Positions 18,351 to 28,110 are shown, numbered from the stretch's first letter. The stretch is DNA of 64,000 nucleotides from Streptomyces sp. NBC_01244 (GCF_035987325.1 NZ_CP108488.1:8556001-8620000), one strand, 5' to 3'. Translations and numbers: made by a program. The notes: generated by a model not told the origin, from the letters alone.

Positions 18351-19763
18351 ATGTCCCGTCCCCGTACCTCCCGCCGCCTCGCACTCGCGGTTCCCGCCGC
18401 GCTCGGCGCCTTCGCCCTCACCGCGCTGCCCGCCTTCGCGACCTCCAGCCCGGCGCAGATGGCCACGTCCAAGACGAACGGCGTCGCCTATCTCAAGTCA
18501 CTCCAGGCTGCGGACGGTTCGTACGCCGGGTCCGGGCTGTCCAACGAATGGGCGTTCAGCACCTTCGCCGCCGCCGGTACGGCCGTCGTCGATGTCGCCC
18601 CAGGCGGCGACACCACGAAGAACGCCCGCACGGTCTACCGCAACCTGCTCTCCACGGCGGGCTGGCCGCAGGCTTCCCCCGTGGTCACCGACTACGAGCG
18701 CGGCACCCTGAACGCGTACGCCGCGGGCATCGACCCGGCGCGCGTCTCCGCCTCGCGCAACCTCGTCGCGAACATCTACTCCTACTGGCAGACGGCCGAG
18801 GCGGGCTACTTCGGCCCGTCCGGGAACTTCAACGGCACCGTCTTCGCGGCCCTTTCGCTGCGCGGGGCCAAGACCCAGGGCGGCGCGCACCGCATCCCGC
18901 AGGCGCTCACCGACTCGATGGTCACCCGCATCCGCGCCAACCAGCACGTGGACGGCGGCTGGACCTTTAACAAGGCCGAGGGCAACCCCACCGTCCTCAA
19001 CTCCGCGAGCGACGTCGACATGACCGGCGCCGCGATGGCCGCCCTCTGCGTCTCCGGCGTGCCCGGCACCGACGCGGACGTCGTGCAGGCCAAGAACTTC
19101 CTCAAGGGCAAGCTGGTCGCGACCACCGGCGCCTTCAACTCCATGTACGGCGTCAACACCAGCTCCAACGGCTGGGGCGTGGCGGGCCTGAACGCCTGTG
19201 GCATCAACACGCAGACCGGTGACTTCCTCACCGCCAACGGCAAGACCCCGATCGACTTCCTGATCGCCAACCAGTACAACCCGGCGGGCGGCTTCAAGTA
19301 CAAGCCCGCCGACACCTCGCCCTCCGCCTACGCCACCATCGACGCGCTGCGCGCCGTCGTCGGCGGCGGCTTCACCACCGCCCCGCCGGTCCCCGTCACC
19401 CCGGGTGCTCCGCAGTGGGTCGCCCAGTCGACCTTCACCGCAGGCACCGCCACCAAGCTGGCCCTGACCGTCGACGACGGCGCCGGCAACCTCAAGGTCT
19501 GCTCGGTGGCCTTCACGCCGACCGGTACGACCACGACCCTCGGCGGCGTCCTGAACGCCGCGACCACCGGCGCCACCCCGTCGGGCTGCGTCACGAGCGT
19601 CACCCCGTCCTCCGGCACCGGCACGATCACCGCCGTCAACGGCAAGGCCAACAGCGGCTCCAACACCTGGAAGGTCAGCGTCGACGGCTCGGCCTTCGCC
19701 GGCGCCGCCCGCAACAAGGCGATCAATGTGGGAGACACGATCGCCCTGCGCTGGGGCGCCTGA
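18351..19763 (+). CDS. Secreted alpha-toroid + DUF4430 protein (transcobalamin/intrinsic-factor architecture)
   Basis: 470-aa exported protein without a wall anchor. Signal peptide ~1-30 (ALGAFALTALPAFA); a helical toroid of prenyltransferase/squalene-oxidase-like repeats ~35-340 (YLKSLQAADGSYAGSG, NQHVDGGWTFNKAEG); then a C-terminal DUF4430 domain ~360-470 ending VGDTIALRWGA. Toroid followed by this beta-domain is the order found in animal transcobalamin and intrinsic factor, which grip B12 between the two domains. ATG 18351 has AGGAG 7 nt upstream. Expression is under a cobalamin riboswitch. Inferred role: secreted corrinoid scavenger feeding the neighbouring ECF importer. Confidence 0.82.
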   Translation: MSRPRTSRRLALAVPAALGAFALTALPAFATSSPAQMATSKTNGVAYLKSLQAADGSYAGSGLSNEWAFSTFAAAGTAVVDVAPGGDTTKNARTVYRNLLSTAGWPQASPVVTDYERGTLNAYAAGIDPARVSASRNLVANIYSYWQTAEAGYFGPSGNFNGTVFAALSLRGAKTQGGAHRIPQALTDSMVTRIRANQHVDGGWTFNKAEGNPTVLNSASDVDMTGAAMAALCVSGVPGTDADVVQAKNFLKGKLVATTGAFNSMYGVNTSSNGWGVAGLNACGINTQTGDFLTANGKTPIDFLIANQYNPAGGFKYKPADTSPSAYATIDALRAVVGGGFTTAPPVPVTPGAPQWVAQSTFTAGTATKLALTVDDGAGNLKVCSVAFTPTGTTTTLGGVLNAATTGATPSGCVTSVTPSSGTGTITAVNGKANSGSNTWKVSVDGSAFAGAARNKAINVGDTIALRWGA

Positions 19764-19770
19764 TCCCCAC

Positions 19771-19804
19771 GGGTGCGGGCTCCGGCTTACCGGGGCCCGC
19801 ACCC
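19771..19804. terminator. Bidirectional terminator hairpin
   Basis: GGGTGCGGGC and GCCCGCACCC form a perfect 10-bp stem between the convergent toroid-DUF4430 gene and the valine operon end. Confidence 0.75.
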
Positions 19805-19824
19805 GCTTCGGACCGCCCGATGGC

Positions 19825-20610
19825 TCAACCGTGGGTGAAGTGCGGCGGCCGTTTGTCCACGAAGGCGGACATGCCCTCCTTCTGGTCGGCCGTGGCGAAC
19901 ACCGCGTGGAACAGGCGGCGTTCGAACCGGACGCCCTCGGTGAGGGTGGTCTCGAAGGAGCGGTTCACGGCCTCCTTGGCCATCATCGCGACCGGCTTCG
20001 ACATCCCGGCGACGGTTTCCGCCACGGAGAGGGCCTCGGCGAGCAGCTCGTCCGCCGGGACGATCCGTGAGACGAGCCCCGCGCGCTCGGCCTCCTCGGC
20101 GCCCATGGTGCGGCCCGTCAGGCAGAGTTCCATCGCCTTGGCCTTGCCGACGGCGCGGGTGAGCCGTTGGGATCCGCCGATCCCGGGGATGACGCCGAGT
20201 TTGATCTCGGGCTGTCCGAACTTCGCGGTGTCGGCGGCGAGGAGGATGTCGCAGAGCATCGCCAACTCGCAGCCACCGCCCAGCGCGTAGCCGGAGACCG
20301 CGGCGATGGTGGGCGTACGGACCTGGCCGAGCCGGTCCCAGGCACCGAACCAGTCGGAGAGGTACATGTCCATGTAGCTCCGCGGGCGCATCTCTTTGAT
20401 GTCGGCGCCGGCGGCGAAGGCCTTCGCGGAGCCGGTGAGGACGATGCAGCCGACTTCGGCATCCCGGTCCAAGGCCTCGGCGGCGGCCACGACCTCGTTC
20501 ATGACCTGGAGGTTGAGGGCATTGAGGGCCTGCGGCCGGTTGAGGGTGAGGACGGCCACCCGTCCCTTGCGTTCCAGCAGGATGGTCTCGTACGTGGTGC
20601 CGTCGCTCAT
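19825..20610 (-). CDS. Enoyl-CoA hydratase (probable methacrylyl-CoA hydratase)
   Basis: 261-aa crotonase-fold enzyme, last gene of the valine operon. Oxyanion-hole blocks [11 protein letters not shown] and [16 protein letters not shown] are present, as are the two catalytic-acid positions in [13 protein letters not shown], making it a bona fide hydratase. In context it should hydrate methacrylyl-CoA to 3-hydroxyisobutyryl-CoA, though a general short-chain role is equally compatible. The ATG overlaps the stop of mmsB (ATGA). Confidence 0.9.
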   Translation of the reverse strand: MSDGTTYETILLERKGRVAVLTLNRPQALNALNLQVMNEVVAAAEALDRDAEVGCIVLTGSAKAFAAGADIKEMRPRSYMDMYLSDWFGAWDRLGQVRTPTIAAVSGYALGGGCELAMLCDILLAADTAKFGQPEIKLGVIPGIGGSQRLTRAVGKAKAMELCLTGRTMGAEEAERAGLVSRIVPADELLAEALSVAETVAGMSKPVAMMAKEAVNRSFETTLTEGVRFERRLFHAVFATADQKEGMSAFVDKRPPHFTHG

Positions 20611-21509
20611 GGGGTGGCTCCGTTCTGGGGTCGCAGGGTGCGGACGATCGCCGAGAAGTCCAGGCCGGCGCCCTCGCCCTCCGCGAACGCGGCGTACAGT
20701 TCGGCGGCCTTGAGGCCCAGTGGCGCGTCCACACCGCCGGCCCGCAGGGCGTTGGCGGCCAGGCCGAGGTCCTTGGCCATGAGCGGCGCGGCGAAGCCGG
20801 GCCGGTAGTCGCGGTTGGCGGGACTCGTCGGAACCGGCCCGGGGACGGGGCAGTTGACGGTGAGCGCCCAGCACTGGCCGGAAGCGGTGGAGGCGACGTC
20901 GTAGAGGGCCTGGTGGTCCAGGCCGAGGCTCTCGGCGAGGACGAAAGCCTCGCTGACGCCGATCATCGAGACGGCGAGGATCATGTTGTTGCAGATCTTC
21001 GCAGCCTGCCCCGCCCCCGCGGACCCGCAGTGGACGGCCTTCTTCCCCATGGCGTCCAGGAGCGGCTGCGCCGCGGCGAATTCCGCGGCGCCCCCGCCCG
21101 CCATGAAGGTGAGCGTGCCGGCCTCGGCGCCCACCACACCGCCGGACACCGGGGCATCGAGCGCCCGGTGACCGGCCGCTACGACGGCCTCGTGCGCGGC
21201 GCGGGCGTCGGCGACGTCGATGGTGGAGCAGTCGACGAAGAGGGTGCCGGGCCGGGCGGCGGCGAGCAGTCCCCCTTCCCGGTACAGGGCGAGGACGTGG
21301 CGGCCGGCCGGCAGCATGGTGATGACCACGTCGGCGCGAGTGGCGGCGTCGGCAGCCGATGCCGCGGGTTCGACACCGGCGGCGGCAGCCGCCGCCAGCT
21401 GGTCCGGTACGAGGTCGAAGCCGAGGACGCGGTGCCCGGCCTTGACCAGGTTGCCGGCCATCGGGCCGCCCATGTGGCCGAGTCCGATGAATGCGACGGT
21501 GCTGGTCAC
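20607..21509 (-). CDS. mmsB: 3-hydroxyisobutyrate dehydrogenase
   Basis: 300-aa NAD-dependent beta-hydroxyacid dehydrogenase that oxidises 3-hydroxyisobutyrate to methylmalonate semialdehyde. The Rossmann start [20 protein letters not shown], substrate motif [16 protein letters not shown] and catalytic Lys in GQAAKICNN are visible. Starts at ATG 21509, overlapping the upstream hydrolase, and overlaps the hydratase downstream. Confidence 0.93.
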   Translation of the reverse strand: MTSTVAFIGLGHMGGPMAGNLVKAGHRVLGFDLVPDQLAAAAAAGVEPAASAADAATRADVVITMLPAGRHVLALYREGGLLAAARPGTLFVDCSTIDVADARAAHEAVVAAGHRALDAPVSGGVVGAEAGTLTFMAGGGAAEFAAAQPLLDAMGKKAVHCGSAGAGQAAKICNNMILAVSMIGVSEAFVLAESLGLDHQALYDVASTASGQCWALTVNCPVPGPVPTSPANRDYRPGFAAPLMAKDLGLAANALRAGGVDAPLGLKAAELYAAFAEGEGAGLDFSAIVRTLRPQNGATP

Positions 21510-22591
21510 CAGGCGACCTCCTGTGACGACGGGGACGGGGCGAGGCGGAGTTCGCGGTCGCCGAGCGGGGCGAAGAACCGTTCGACCTCCGCCGGGCCGA
21601 CGGCTTGGAGGGTGGCGGGGGACCAGCGCGGGTCACGGTCCTTGTCGATGACCTGGGCGCGGATGCCTTCGACGAGGTCGGGCGAGGACAGGGCGGCGAC
21701 GGAGACGCGGTACTCCTGTTCCAGGACCCGTTCCAGGGGGCCGAGCCGGCGGGCTCGGCGGAGCGCGGCCAGGGTGACTTTGACCGCGGTGGGGGACTTC
21801 GCCGGCAGCGTGTCCGCCGAGGCCTTCGCGGCCGGGAGGTCCGCGGCGAGCAGCCGCGCGAGGATCTCCTCGGCGGTGTCCGCGGCATAGCAGTGGTCGA
21901 TCCACTCCCGGTGGCCGTGGAGCACGCCGACGGGTACGGGCTCCACGAACCGCTCCAGCACCTCGTGTACGGAGCCGTGCGCGAGGTCCGAGGCCAGCGC
22001 CGGCAGCCGGTCGGCGGGTACGAAGTGGTCGGCGAGGCCGCACAGCAGGGCGTCCGCCGCGCCGACCGGCGTCCCCGTCAGGGCCAAGTGGGTGCCCAGC
22101 TCGCCGGGGGCCAGAGCGAGCAGGTACGTTCCGCCGACGTCGGGAACGAAGCCGATGCCGGTCTCGGGCATGGCGATGCGGGAGCGTTCGGTGACGATGC
22201 GGACGGTGCCGTGCGCGGAGATCCCGACGCCGCCGCCCATGACGATGCCGTCCATCAGGGCCACGTACGGCTTGGGGTAGCGGGCGATGCGGGCGTTGAG
22301 GCGGTACTCGTCGCGCCAGAAGTCCGCCGAGGCCGTGCCGCCGCTGCGGGCGTCCTCGTAGATCGCGCGGATGTCGCCACCCGCGCACAGGCCGCGTTCG
22401 CCGGCGCCCTCGATGACCACCGTCTCGACGGCCGGGTCGTGCTCCCAGACGGTGAGGGCCTGGTCGATGCGCAGGGCCATGGGATGCGTGAGGGCGTTGA
22501 GGGCCTTGGGACGGTTGAGCGTGATGTAGGCGGCGTGGCCCTCGGTGCGCAGGAGGACGTGGTCGGGTTCTTCGGGGGATGTGTGGTTCAT
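21506..22591 (-). CDS. 3-hydroxyisobutyryl-CoA hydrolase
   Basis: 361-aa member of the crotonase superfamily with the extended C terminus of HIBYL-CoA hydrolases. [16 protein letters not shown] and [15 protein letters not shown] form the oxyanion hole, and [17 protein letters not shown] carries the catalytic residues. It releases free 3-hydroxyisobutyrate, which MmsB then oxidises. The ATG at 22591 overlaps the acyl-CoA dehydrogenase stop (ATGA); continuing the frame upstream only gives antisense-like shadow sequence. Confidence 0.92.
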   Translation of the reverse strand: MNHTSPEEPDHVLLRTEGHAAYITLNRPKALNALTHPMALRIDQALTVWEHDPAVETVVIEGAGERGLCAGGDIRAIYEDARSGGTASADFWRDEYRLNARIARYPKPYVALMDGIVMGGGVGISAHGTVRIVTERSRIAMPETGIGFVPDVGGTYLLALAPGELGTHLALTGTPVGAADALLCGLADHFVPADRLPALASDLAHGSVHEVLERFVEPVPVGVLHGHREWIDHCYAADTAEEILARLLAADLPAAKASADTLPAKSPTAVKVTLAALRRARRLGPLERVLEQEYRVSVAALSSPDLVEGIRAQVIDKDRDPRWSPATLQAVGPAEVERFFAPLGDRELRLAPSPSSQEVAW

Positions 22592-23739
22592 CGCAGGGTC
22601 TCCGTCAGTCCGCGCGCGACGATGACGCGCATGACCTCGTTGGTGCCTTCCAGGATCTGGTGGACGCGCAGGTCGCGGACGATCTTCTCGATGCCGTATT
22701 CGCTGAGGTAGCCGTATCCGCCGTGGAGTTGGAGGGCGCGGTCGGCGACCGCGTAGCCGGTGTCGGTGGCGAACCGCTTGGCCATCGCGCACAGTCGCGG
22801 GGCCAGCGGATCGCCCGCGTCGAGGGCCTCCGCGGCCTGCCGGAGCAGGGCGCGGGCGGCGGCGAGTTCCGTGGCCATGTCGGCCAGCCGGAACTGGAGC
22901 GCCTGCGCGTCCAGGAGCCGGCCGCCGAAGGCCTCGCGGTCCGCGAGGTAGGACAGGCTGCGGTCCAGGGCGCTCTGCGCGCCGCCCAGCGAGCAGGCGG
23001 CGATGCCGAGGCGCCCGCCGTTGAGGCCGTTCATGGCGATGCGGAAGCCGTCCCCCTCGACGCCGAGGCGGCGATCGTCGGGGACCCGGACGGCGTCGAG
23101 GATGACCTGGCGGGTGGGCTGCGCGTTCCAGCCCATCTTGGCCTCGTTGGGGCCGAACGAGACTCCGGGGTCTTCGCGTTCGACGACGAAGGCCGAGATG
23201 CCGCCCGGGCCGGCCTCGCCCGTCCGCGCCATGACCACGTAGACGCCCGAGGCTCCGGCGCCGGAGACGAACTGCTTGACGCCCGTCAGGACGTAGTGGT
23301 CGCCCTCCCGCTCGGCGCGGGTGCGCAGGGCGGCGGCGTCGGAGCCGGCGCCCGGCTCGGTCAGGCAGTAGCTGCCCAGGGTGTCCGCCGAGCAGAGGCC
23401 GGGAAGCCAGCGCTCTCGCTGGCCCCGGTTCCCGTAGCGGTCGATCATCCAGGCGACCATGTTGTGGATGGACAGGTACCCGGCGATGGACGGGCAGCCG
23501 GTGGCGAGGGTCTCGAAGACGAGGACCCCGTCGCTCCGGCTGAGACCCGAACCGCCGTGCTCCTCGCGGACGTAGACCCCGCCGAGGCCCAGACCGGCGG
23601 CCCGGCGCAGGACCTCCACGGGGAAGTGCTTGGTCCGGTCCCACAGGACGGCGTGGGGAGCGAGATGCTCCTGGGCGAAGTCGAGGGTGACCTCGGCGAG
23701 GGCGAGCTGGTCCTCGGTCAGGGTGGCCACCGGGCTCAT
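22588..23739 (-). CDS. Acyl-CoA dehydrogenase (probable isobutyryl-CoA dehydrogenase)
   Basis: 383-aa FAD enzyme. LTEPGAGSDAAALRTRA is the FAD/substrate signature, and the C-terminal ILEGTNEVMRVIVARGL keeps the catalytic Glu. Position between mmsA and the HIBYL-CoA hydrolase fits the ACAD8-type step isobutyryl-CoA to methacrylyl-CoA. ATG 23739 overlaps the mmsA stop, and its own stop overlaps the hydrolase start, so translation is coupled along the operon. Confidence 0.92.
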   Translation of the reverse strand: MSPVATLTEDQLALAEVTLDFAQEHLAPHAVLWDRTKHFPVEVLRRAAGLGLGGVYVREEHGGSGLSRSDGVLVFETLATGCPSIAGYLSIHNMVAWMIDRYGNRGQRERWLPGLCSADTLGSYCLTEPGAGSDAAALRTRAEREGDHYVLTGVKQFVSGAGASGVYVVMARTGEAGPGGISAFVVEREDPGVSFGPNEAKMGWNAQPTRQVILDAVRVPDDRRLGVEGDGFRIAMNGLNGGRLGIAACSLGGAQSALDRSLSYLADREAFGGRLLDAQALQFRLADMATELAAARALLRQAAEALDAGDPLAPRLCAMAKRFATDTGYAVADRALQLHGGYGYLSEYGIEKIVRDLRVHQILEGTNEVMRVIVARGLTETLR

Positions 23740-25233
23740 CCCGTCGTCGGAATGCTGAAGTTCGCGCCTTCCTTGGCCCCGGAGGGCCAGCGCGAGGTCA
23801 CGGTCTTCGTGCGCGTGTAGAAGCGGATGGAGTCGGGACCGTGCTGGTTCAGGTCGCCGAAGCCGGACCGCTTCCAGCCGCCGAAGGTGTGGTAGGCGAC
23901 GGGGATGGGGACGGCACGTTGACGCCGACCATGCCGGCGCCCACCCGGCGGGTGAAGTCGCGGGCGGTGTCCCCGTCCCGGGTGAAGATCGCGACGCCGT
24001 TGCCGTACGGGTGTTCCGTGGGCAGGCGCAGCGCCTCCTCGTAGTCGGCGGCCCGTACGACGCTCAAGACCGGGCCGAAGATCTCCTCGCGGTAGATCCG
24101 CATCCCCGGGGTGACGCGGTCGAAGAGGCTGGGCCCGGTGAAGTAGCCGTTCTCGTGCCCGGGCACGGTGAACCCGCGTCCATCGACGAGGAGTTCGGCC
24201 CCTCGGTTGCTCCGATGCCGACGTAGCGGTCCACCCGGTCCAGTGCGTCGCGGCTGACCAGGGGCCCGAAGTCGGCCTCGGGGTCGTCGGAGCGGCCGAC
24301 GCGCAGCGTGGCCAGGCGCTCCTTCAACTTCGCGACCAGGGCATCCGCGGTCTCCTCGCCGACGGGCACGACGACGGAGACGGCCATGCAGCGTTCCCCG
24401 GCAGAGCCGTATCCGGCGCCGATCAGCGCGTCGACGGCCTGGTCCAGGTCGGCGTCGGGCATCACGACCATGTGGTTCTTGGCCCCGCCGAAGCACTGGG
24501 CGCGCTTGCCGTGCGCGGCGGCGGTGGCGTAGACGTACGCGGCGATCGGGGTCGATCCGACGAAGCCGAGGGCCTGGACGCGGGGGTCTTCGAGGAGGGT
24601 GTCGACGGCTTCCTTGCCGCCGTTGACGACATTGAGCACGCCGGCCGGCAGGCCTGCCTCCAGGAAGAGTTCGGCCAGCCGCAGCGGTACGGACGGGTCT
24701 CGTTCGGAGGGCTTCAGGACGAAGGAGTTTCCACAGGCCAGGGCGGGGGCGGCCTGCCAGAGGGGGATCATGGCGGGGAAGTTGAAGGGGGTGATCCCGG
24801 CGACGACGCCGAGCGGCGAGCGCAAGGAGTGCACGTCGATGCCCGTGCTCGCGTTGTCGGTGAATTCTCCCTTGAGCAGGTGCGGGATCCCGGCGGCGAA
24901 CTCGACCACCTCCAGGCCGCGTTGCAGGTCACCGTGGGCGTCGGCGACGGTCTTGCCGTGCTCGGCGGACAGCAGCCGGGCGAGCGAGTCCCGTTCCCCT
25001 TCGATCAGTTGGAGGAAGCGCAGCAGGACGCGTGAGCGGCGCTGCGGGTTCCACCGGGCCCAGTCGGCCTGAGCCTCTTCGGCGTTGGCGATGGCGGCCT
25101 CGGTGTCGGCGCGCCCGGCCAGGGGGACCCGGGCCTGGACCGTCCCGGTGTTGGGGTCGTACACGTCGGCGAAGAGGCCGGAGGTTCCGACCGTGTGCTT
25201 GCCGCCGATGAAATGGGTGAGCTCGCGGACCAT
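23736..25233 (-). pseudogene. mmsA: Methylmalonate-semialdehyde dehydrogenase with two 1-nt frameshifts
   Basis: First gene of the valine operon. The N-terminal ~340 residues are intact ([32 protein letters not shown] holds the catalytic Cys). Near 24200 the frame breaks: the + strand has a run of four C where five would keep [14 protein letters not shown]. It breaks again near 23912, where one G is missing before [12 protein letters not shown]. Restoring both bases gives 1500 nt, i.e. 499 aa, the normal MmsA length, ending in the ATGA overlap with the next gene. Both losses are in short G/C runs, so sequencing error is as likely as true inactivation. Confidence 0.85.
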
Positions 25234-25331
25234 GGGTGCCTGCTCTCGTCAGGTGAGATCCGGGGAATGGCACGGCCTGCCGGCGGACGGCACCCGATGG
25301 GATGCGCCGCTGGGGAAGGTCGTGGGACTAC

Positions 25332-25360
25332 GAGCGCGCGGAAGTGGTGTGCGCGCGCTC
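25332..25360 (-). terminator. Hairpin between riboswitch and mmsA
   Basis: GAGCGCGC and GCGCGCTC form a perfect 8-bp stem with an 11-nt loop on the minus strand, ~75 nt downstream of the riboswitch. It could be an attenuator arm of the expression platform; no T-run follows. Confidence 0.4.
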
Positions 25361-25435
25361 CGCCGGATCACCAGGGTCGTGGGTACAAACCGGTGCCATG
25401 CGTGTCTGCTCCATCCTCGTGGACAACACGGAACA

Positions 25436-25581
25436 TCCGCGGCCGGTATCCTGACTCCCGGATCCCCGCGTGCCGCCCGCCTTCCCGACAGACCTCGTCA
25501 GTGGCGTGTGGATGGCAGCACACTCCCCGGTCACAGTGGCGGGACCGTGCCGGTTTTTCACCGGCTTCCCTGCACCGCGGA
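25436..25581 (-). promoter_or_regulatory. Cobalamin riboswitch upstream of the valine operon
   Basis: On the minus strand: GCAGGGAAGCCGGTGAAAAA then CCGGCACGGTCCCGCCACTG, and at the 3' side the B12 box GAGTCAGGATACC. The outer stem TCCGCGG/CCGCGGA closes the element. This is a textbook aptamer. The next same-strand gene is mmsA, ~200 nt downstream. The leader between them has a short open frame (GAGGATGGAG then ATG) that resembles no family I know. Confidence 0.9.
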
Positions 25582-25655
25582 CCTTATGGGCACGAACATA
25601 TAGTTGGACGTCCTAGTAAGTCCAGACCCACCGCCCGCGCGCCTACAGTCGGTGC

Positions 25656-26570
25656 ATGCGCATCGTCTCCCTGCTCCCGGCGGCCACCGACATCGTGGCG
25701 GAACTCGGCCTCGCCGCCGACCTGGTCGGACGCACCCACGAATGCGACTGGCCGCCCGCGGCGGTCGCCTCCGTACCCGTGGTCACCCGGGCCGAGTTCG
25801 CCGCCGAGGACCTCAGCAGCCGGGAGATCTCCGAGGCCGTGGGCGGGGCCGCCCACTCCGGGTCCTCGCTCTACACCCTGGACACGGAGGCGCTCGCCGC
25901 CCTCGCCCCGGAACTCGTCCTCACCCAGGACCTGTGCGACGTGTGCGCCGTGTCCTACGAAGGAGTCTCGCGAGCCGTGCGCGTGCTCGACGGCGGTGCC
26001 CGCGTACTGAGCCTGGAGCCGCGCACCCTCGATGACGTACTGGACTGCCTGGTCACCGTGGGGGAACTGCTCGGAGTGCGCGAGCGGGCGGAGCGCCGGC
26101 GGACGGCGCTGCGCGCCCGGCTCGAGGAGGTACGGCGGCTGACGGCAGGCCGTGCCAGGCCCCGGGTCGTGGCCATCGAGTGGCTCGACCCGCTGTGGCC
26201 CGCCGGGCACTGGGTGCCCGAGCAGATCACGTATGCGGGAGGCGAACCGTTGCTCGCCGCACAGGGCGAGCACACGAAGCCGATGACTTGGGAGGCGGTC
26301 CGCGCTGCCCGCCCGGACGTGGTGCTGCTCTTGCCCTGCGGTTTTCCGCCCGAACGCACGCTCCGCGAGCGCGACCTGCTGACGTCCCTCCCCGGTTGGA
26401 ACGATCTCCCCGCGGTACGGGCAGGGGCCGTCTGGGTGCTGGACGGGCCCGCCTACTTCAACCGCCCCGGCCCGAGGGTCGTACGCGGAGCCGAGGTGCT
26501 CGCCCATGTCCTGCACGGCGTGCAGGCGGGTGATCCCGTCACCGCGGGCGAGGCCCGCCGCACGGACTGA
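25656..26570 (+). CDS. BtuF-like cobalamin-binding protein lacking a signal peptide
   Basis: 304-aa helical-backbone metal/cofactor receptor fold. It starts directly with [20 protein letters not shown], the usual first strand of BtuF/TroA-type receptors, has [16 protein letters not shown], and ends with [21 protein letters not shown]. No signal peptide, lipobox or membrane segment precedes the domain, so it is probably cytoplasmic. Divergent from a cobalamin riboswitch 75 bp away, which supports a B12 role. No permease or ATPase of a BtuCD type is adjacent. Confidence 0.8.
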   Translation: MRIVSLLPAATDIVAELGLAADLVGRTHECDWPPAAVASVPVVTRAEFAAEDLSSREISEAVGGAAHSGSSLYTLDTEALAALAPELVLTQDLCDVCAVSYEGVSRAVRVLDGGARVLSLEPRTLDDVLDCLVTVGELLGVRERAERRRTALRARLEEVRRLTAGRARPRVVAIEWLDPLWPAGHWVPEQITYAGGEPLLAAQGEHTKPMTWEAVRAARPDVVLLLPCGFPPERTLRERDLLTSLPGWNDLPAVRAGAVWVLDGPAYFNRPGPRVVRGAEVLAHVLHGVQAGDPVTAGEARRTD

Positions 26571-26585
26571 GCGGCCGGGTTCCGG

Positions 26586-28001
26586 TCAGTCGCGGGCGGA
26601 GGCGGGAATGCCCGCAACCGGGTACGGGACGAAGGTGCTGCTGTTCTCGTCGACGGCCAGGGTCCGGCCGAGCGGCGGGACCGCGCGCTGGGGGCAGTCG
26701 AGCCGTTCGCACAGGCGGCAGCCCATGCCGATGGGGGTGGCGGCCGACCTGTTGTCGAGGTCCAGTCCGTCCGCGTACACGAGCCGGGACGCGTGCCGGG
26801 TCTCGCATCCGAGGCCGATGGCGAAGGTCTTGCCCGGCTCGCCCCAGCCGCCGCGGTGACGGGTGACGGCGCGCGCGGTCCACAAGTACCGCTGCCCGTC
26901 GGGCATGGCGGCGACCTGGACGTGGATGCGGCCGGGCGCGGCGAAGGACTCGTACACGTTCCACAGCGGGCAGGTGCCGCCCGCGCGGGAGAAGTGGAAC
27001 CCGGTGGCGGACTGCCGCTTGGACATGTTCCCGGCGCGGTCGACCCGGACGAAGGAGAAGGGGACGCCGCGCAGCCTGGGGCGTTGCAGGGTGCTGAGGC
27101 GGTGGCAGACCGTCTCGTAGCCGAGCCCGAAGTGGTCGGTGAGCCGCTCGATGTCGTAGCGGAACTCCTCCGCCGAGGTGTGGAAGGCCGTGTAGGGGAG
27201 GATCAGGGCGGCCGCGAAGTAGTTCGCGATGCCGATCCGTGCCAGGGCGTGCGTGGGGGAACCGGGTGTGAAGTCCTCGGTGGCCAGCCGGTCGAGTTCG
27301 TCCCCGTACTCGATCAGGGCGAGTTGGGTGGCCATGCGGAAGGCCTGCTGGCCCGGGCGGAGCCGGTTCGACAGGTGGAGTACCCGGGCGGCGGCGTCGT
27401 AGTGGTGCAGCCGGTCGGAGTCCGCGGAGATGCGGATCCCGTGGCGGTCGGCGAGTCGGAGGTTCAGCGCGCGGATGACGTCCCCGGGGCGGATGCCGAT
27501 CGCGCGGGCCAGCTCCTCGGCGGCGAAGTCGGCGTCATGGAGGTAGTTCTGCCGCCGGTAGAAGAACTCGCGGATCTCCTCGTGGGGCGAACGCGGAGAC
27601 TCCGCCACCGCGTCGCGGCCGTCGGCGGCGTCGGCGAGCCGCTCCGCCAGCAGCTGGCTCCGGCGGCCGAGGTCCAGCAGCACCGAGGCCACGGCCGGCA
27701 TCCGGGTGGCCAGGTCGGCCAGATCGGAAGGGGACACGCGGGCCTCGGCCACCTGCTGGGCGAGGGCCTCGCGCAGGTCGGCCACCATACGGCTGGTGTC
27801 ACGCTCCGAGAAGAAGCCGGGATCCACCCCGAACGCCTCGGTCAGGCGCAGCAGTACGGGGACGGTGAGCGGGCGCGAGTCGTGCTCCATCTGGTTGAGG
27901 TAGCTGGGTGAAATGCCGAGGACCCTGGCCAGGTCGGCCTGGGTCATGCGGCGCTCCTCACGCAGCCTGCGCAGCCGCGCTCCCGCGTACGTCTTGCTCA
28001 C
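26586..28001 (-). CDS. RamB/ScfR-type short-chain fatty acyl regulator
   Basis: 471-aa regulator: N-terminal XRE-type HTH (LARVLGISPSYLNQMEHDSR, residues ~10-65), a helical middle region, and a long C-terminal domain ending with a Cys cluster (GMGCRLCERLDC) as in RamB, which controls acetate/glyoxylate genes in corynebacteria and mycobacteria. GTG 28001 has GGAGGAG 5 nt upstream; the ATG at 28037 has no such site. Divergent from aceA-aceB, with two RamB-like boxes between them, so it is the likely regulator of that operon and of itself. Confidence 0.88.
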   Translation of the reverse strand: MSKTYAGARLRRLREERRMTQADLARVLGISPSYLNQMEHDSRPLTVPVLLRLTEAFGVDPGFFSERDTSRMVADLREALAQQVAEARVSPSDLADLATRMPAVASVLLDLGRRSQLLAERLADAADGRDAVAESPRSPHEEIREFFYRRQNYLHDADFAAEELARAIGIRPGDVIRALNLRLADRHGIRISADSDRLHHYDAAARVLHLSNRLRPGQQAFRMATQLALIEYGDELDRLATEDFTPGSPTHALARIGIANYFAAALILPYTAFHTSAEEFRYDIERLTDHFGLGYETVCHRLSTLQRPRLRGVPFSFVRVDRAGNMSKRQSATGFHFSRAGGTCPLWNVYESFAAPGRIHVQVAAMPDGQRYLWTARAVTRHRGGWGEPGKTFAIGLGCETRHASRLVYADGLDLDNRSAATPIGMGCRLCERLDCPQRAVPPLGRTLAVDENSSTFVPYPVAGIPASARD

Positions 28002-28062
28002 CGGACTCCTCCAGGGTCGGACGGGCTCCGTCAGCATAGGGCGACTTCGCCTTTCCCGAGGC

Positions 28063-28110
28063 TTCGCAAACTTGGCAAATTCGGCCTCGAAGATTCACAA
28101 ACCTTGGCAG
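28063..28110. promoter_or_regulatory. RamB-like binding boxes
   Basis: TTCGCAAACTTGGCAAA at 28063-28079 and TTCACAAACCTTGGCAG at 28094-28110 resemble the RamB consensus (AAACTTTGCAAA-like). They lie just before the regulator gene and upstream of aceA. Confidence 0.6.

Noticed and set aside
25328..25561. Minus-strand frame of 77 codons across the riboswitch
   Set aside because: It covers the aptamer itself; RNA-level conservation explains the sequence. A shorter frame in the leader after the aptamer is possible but has no recognised homologue.
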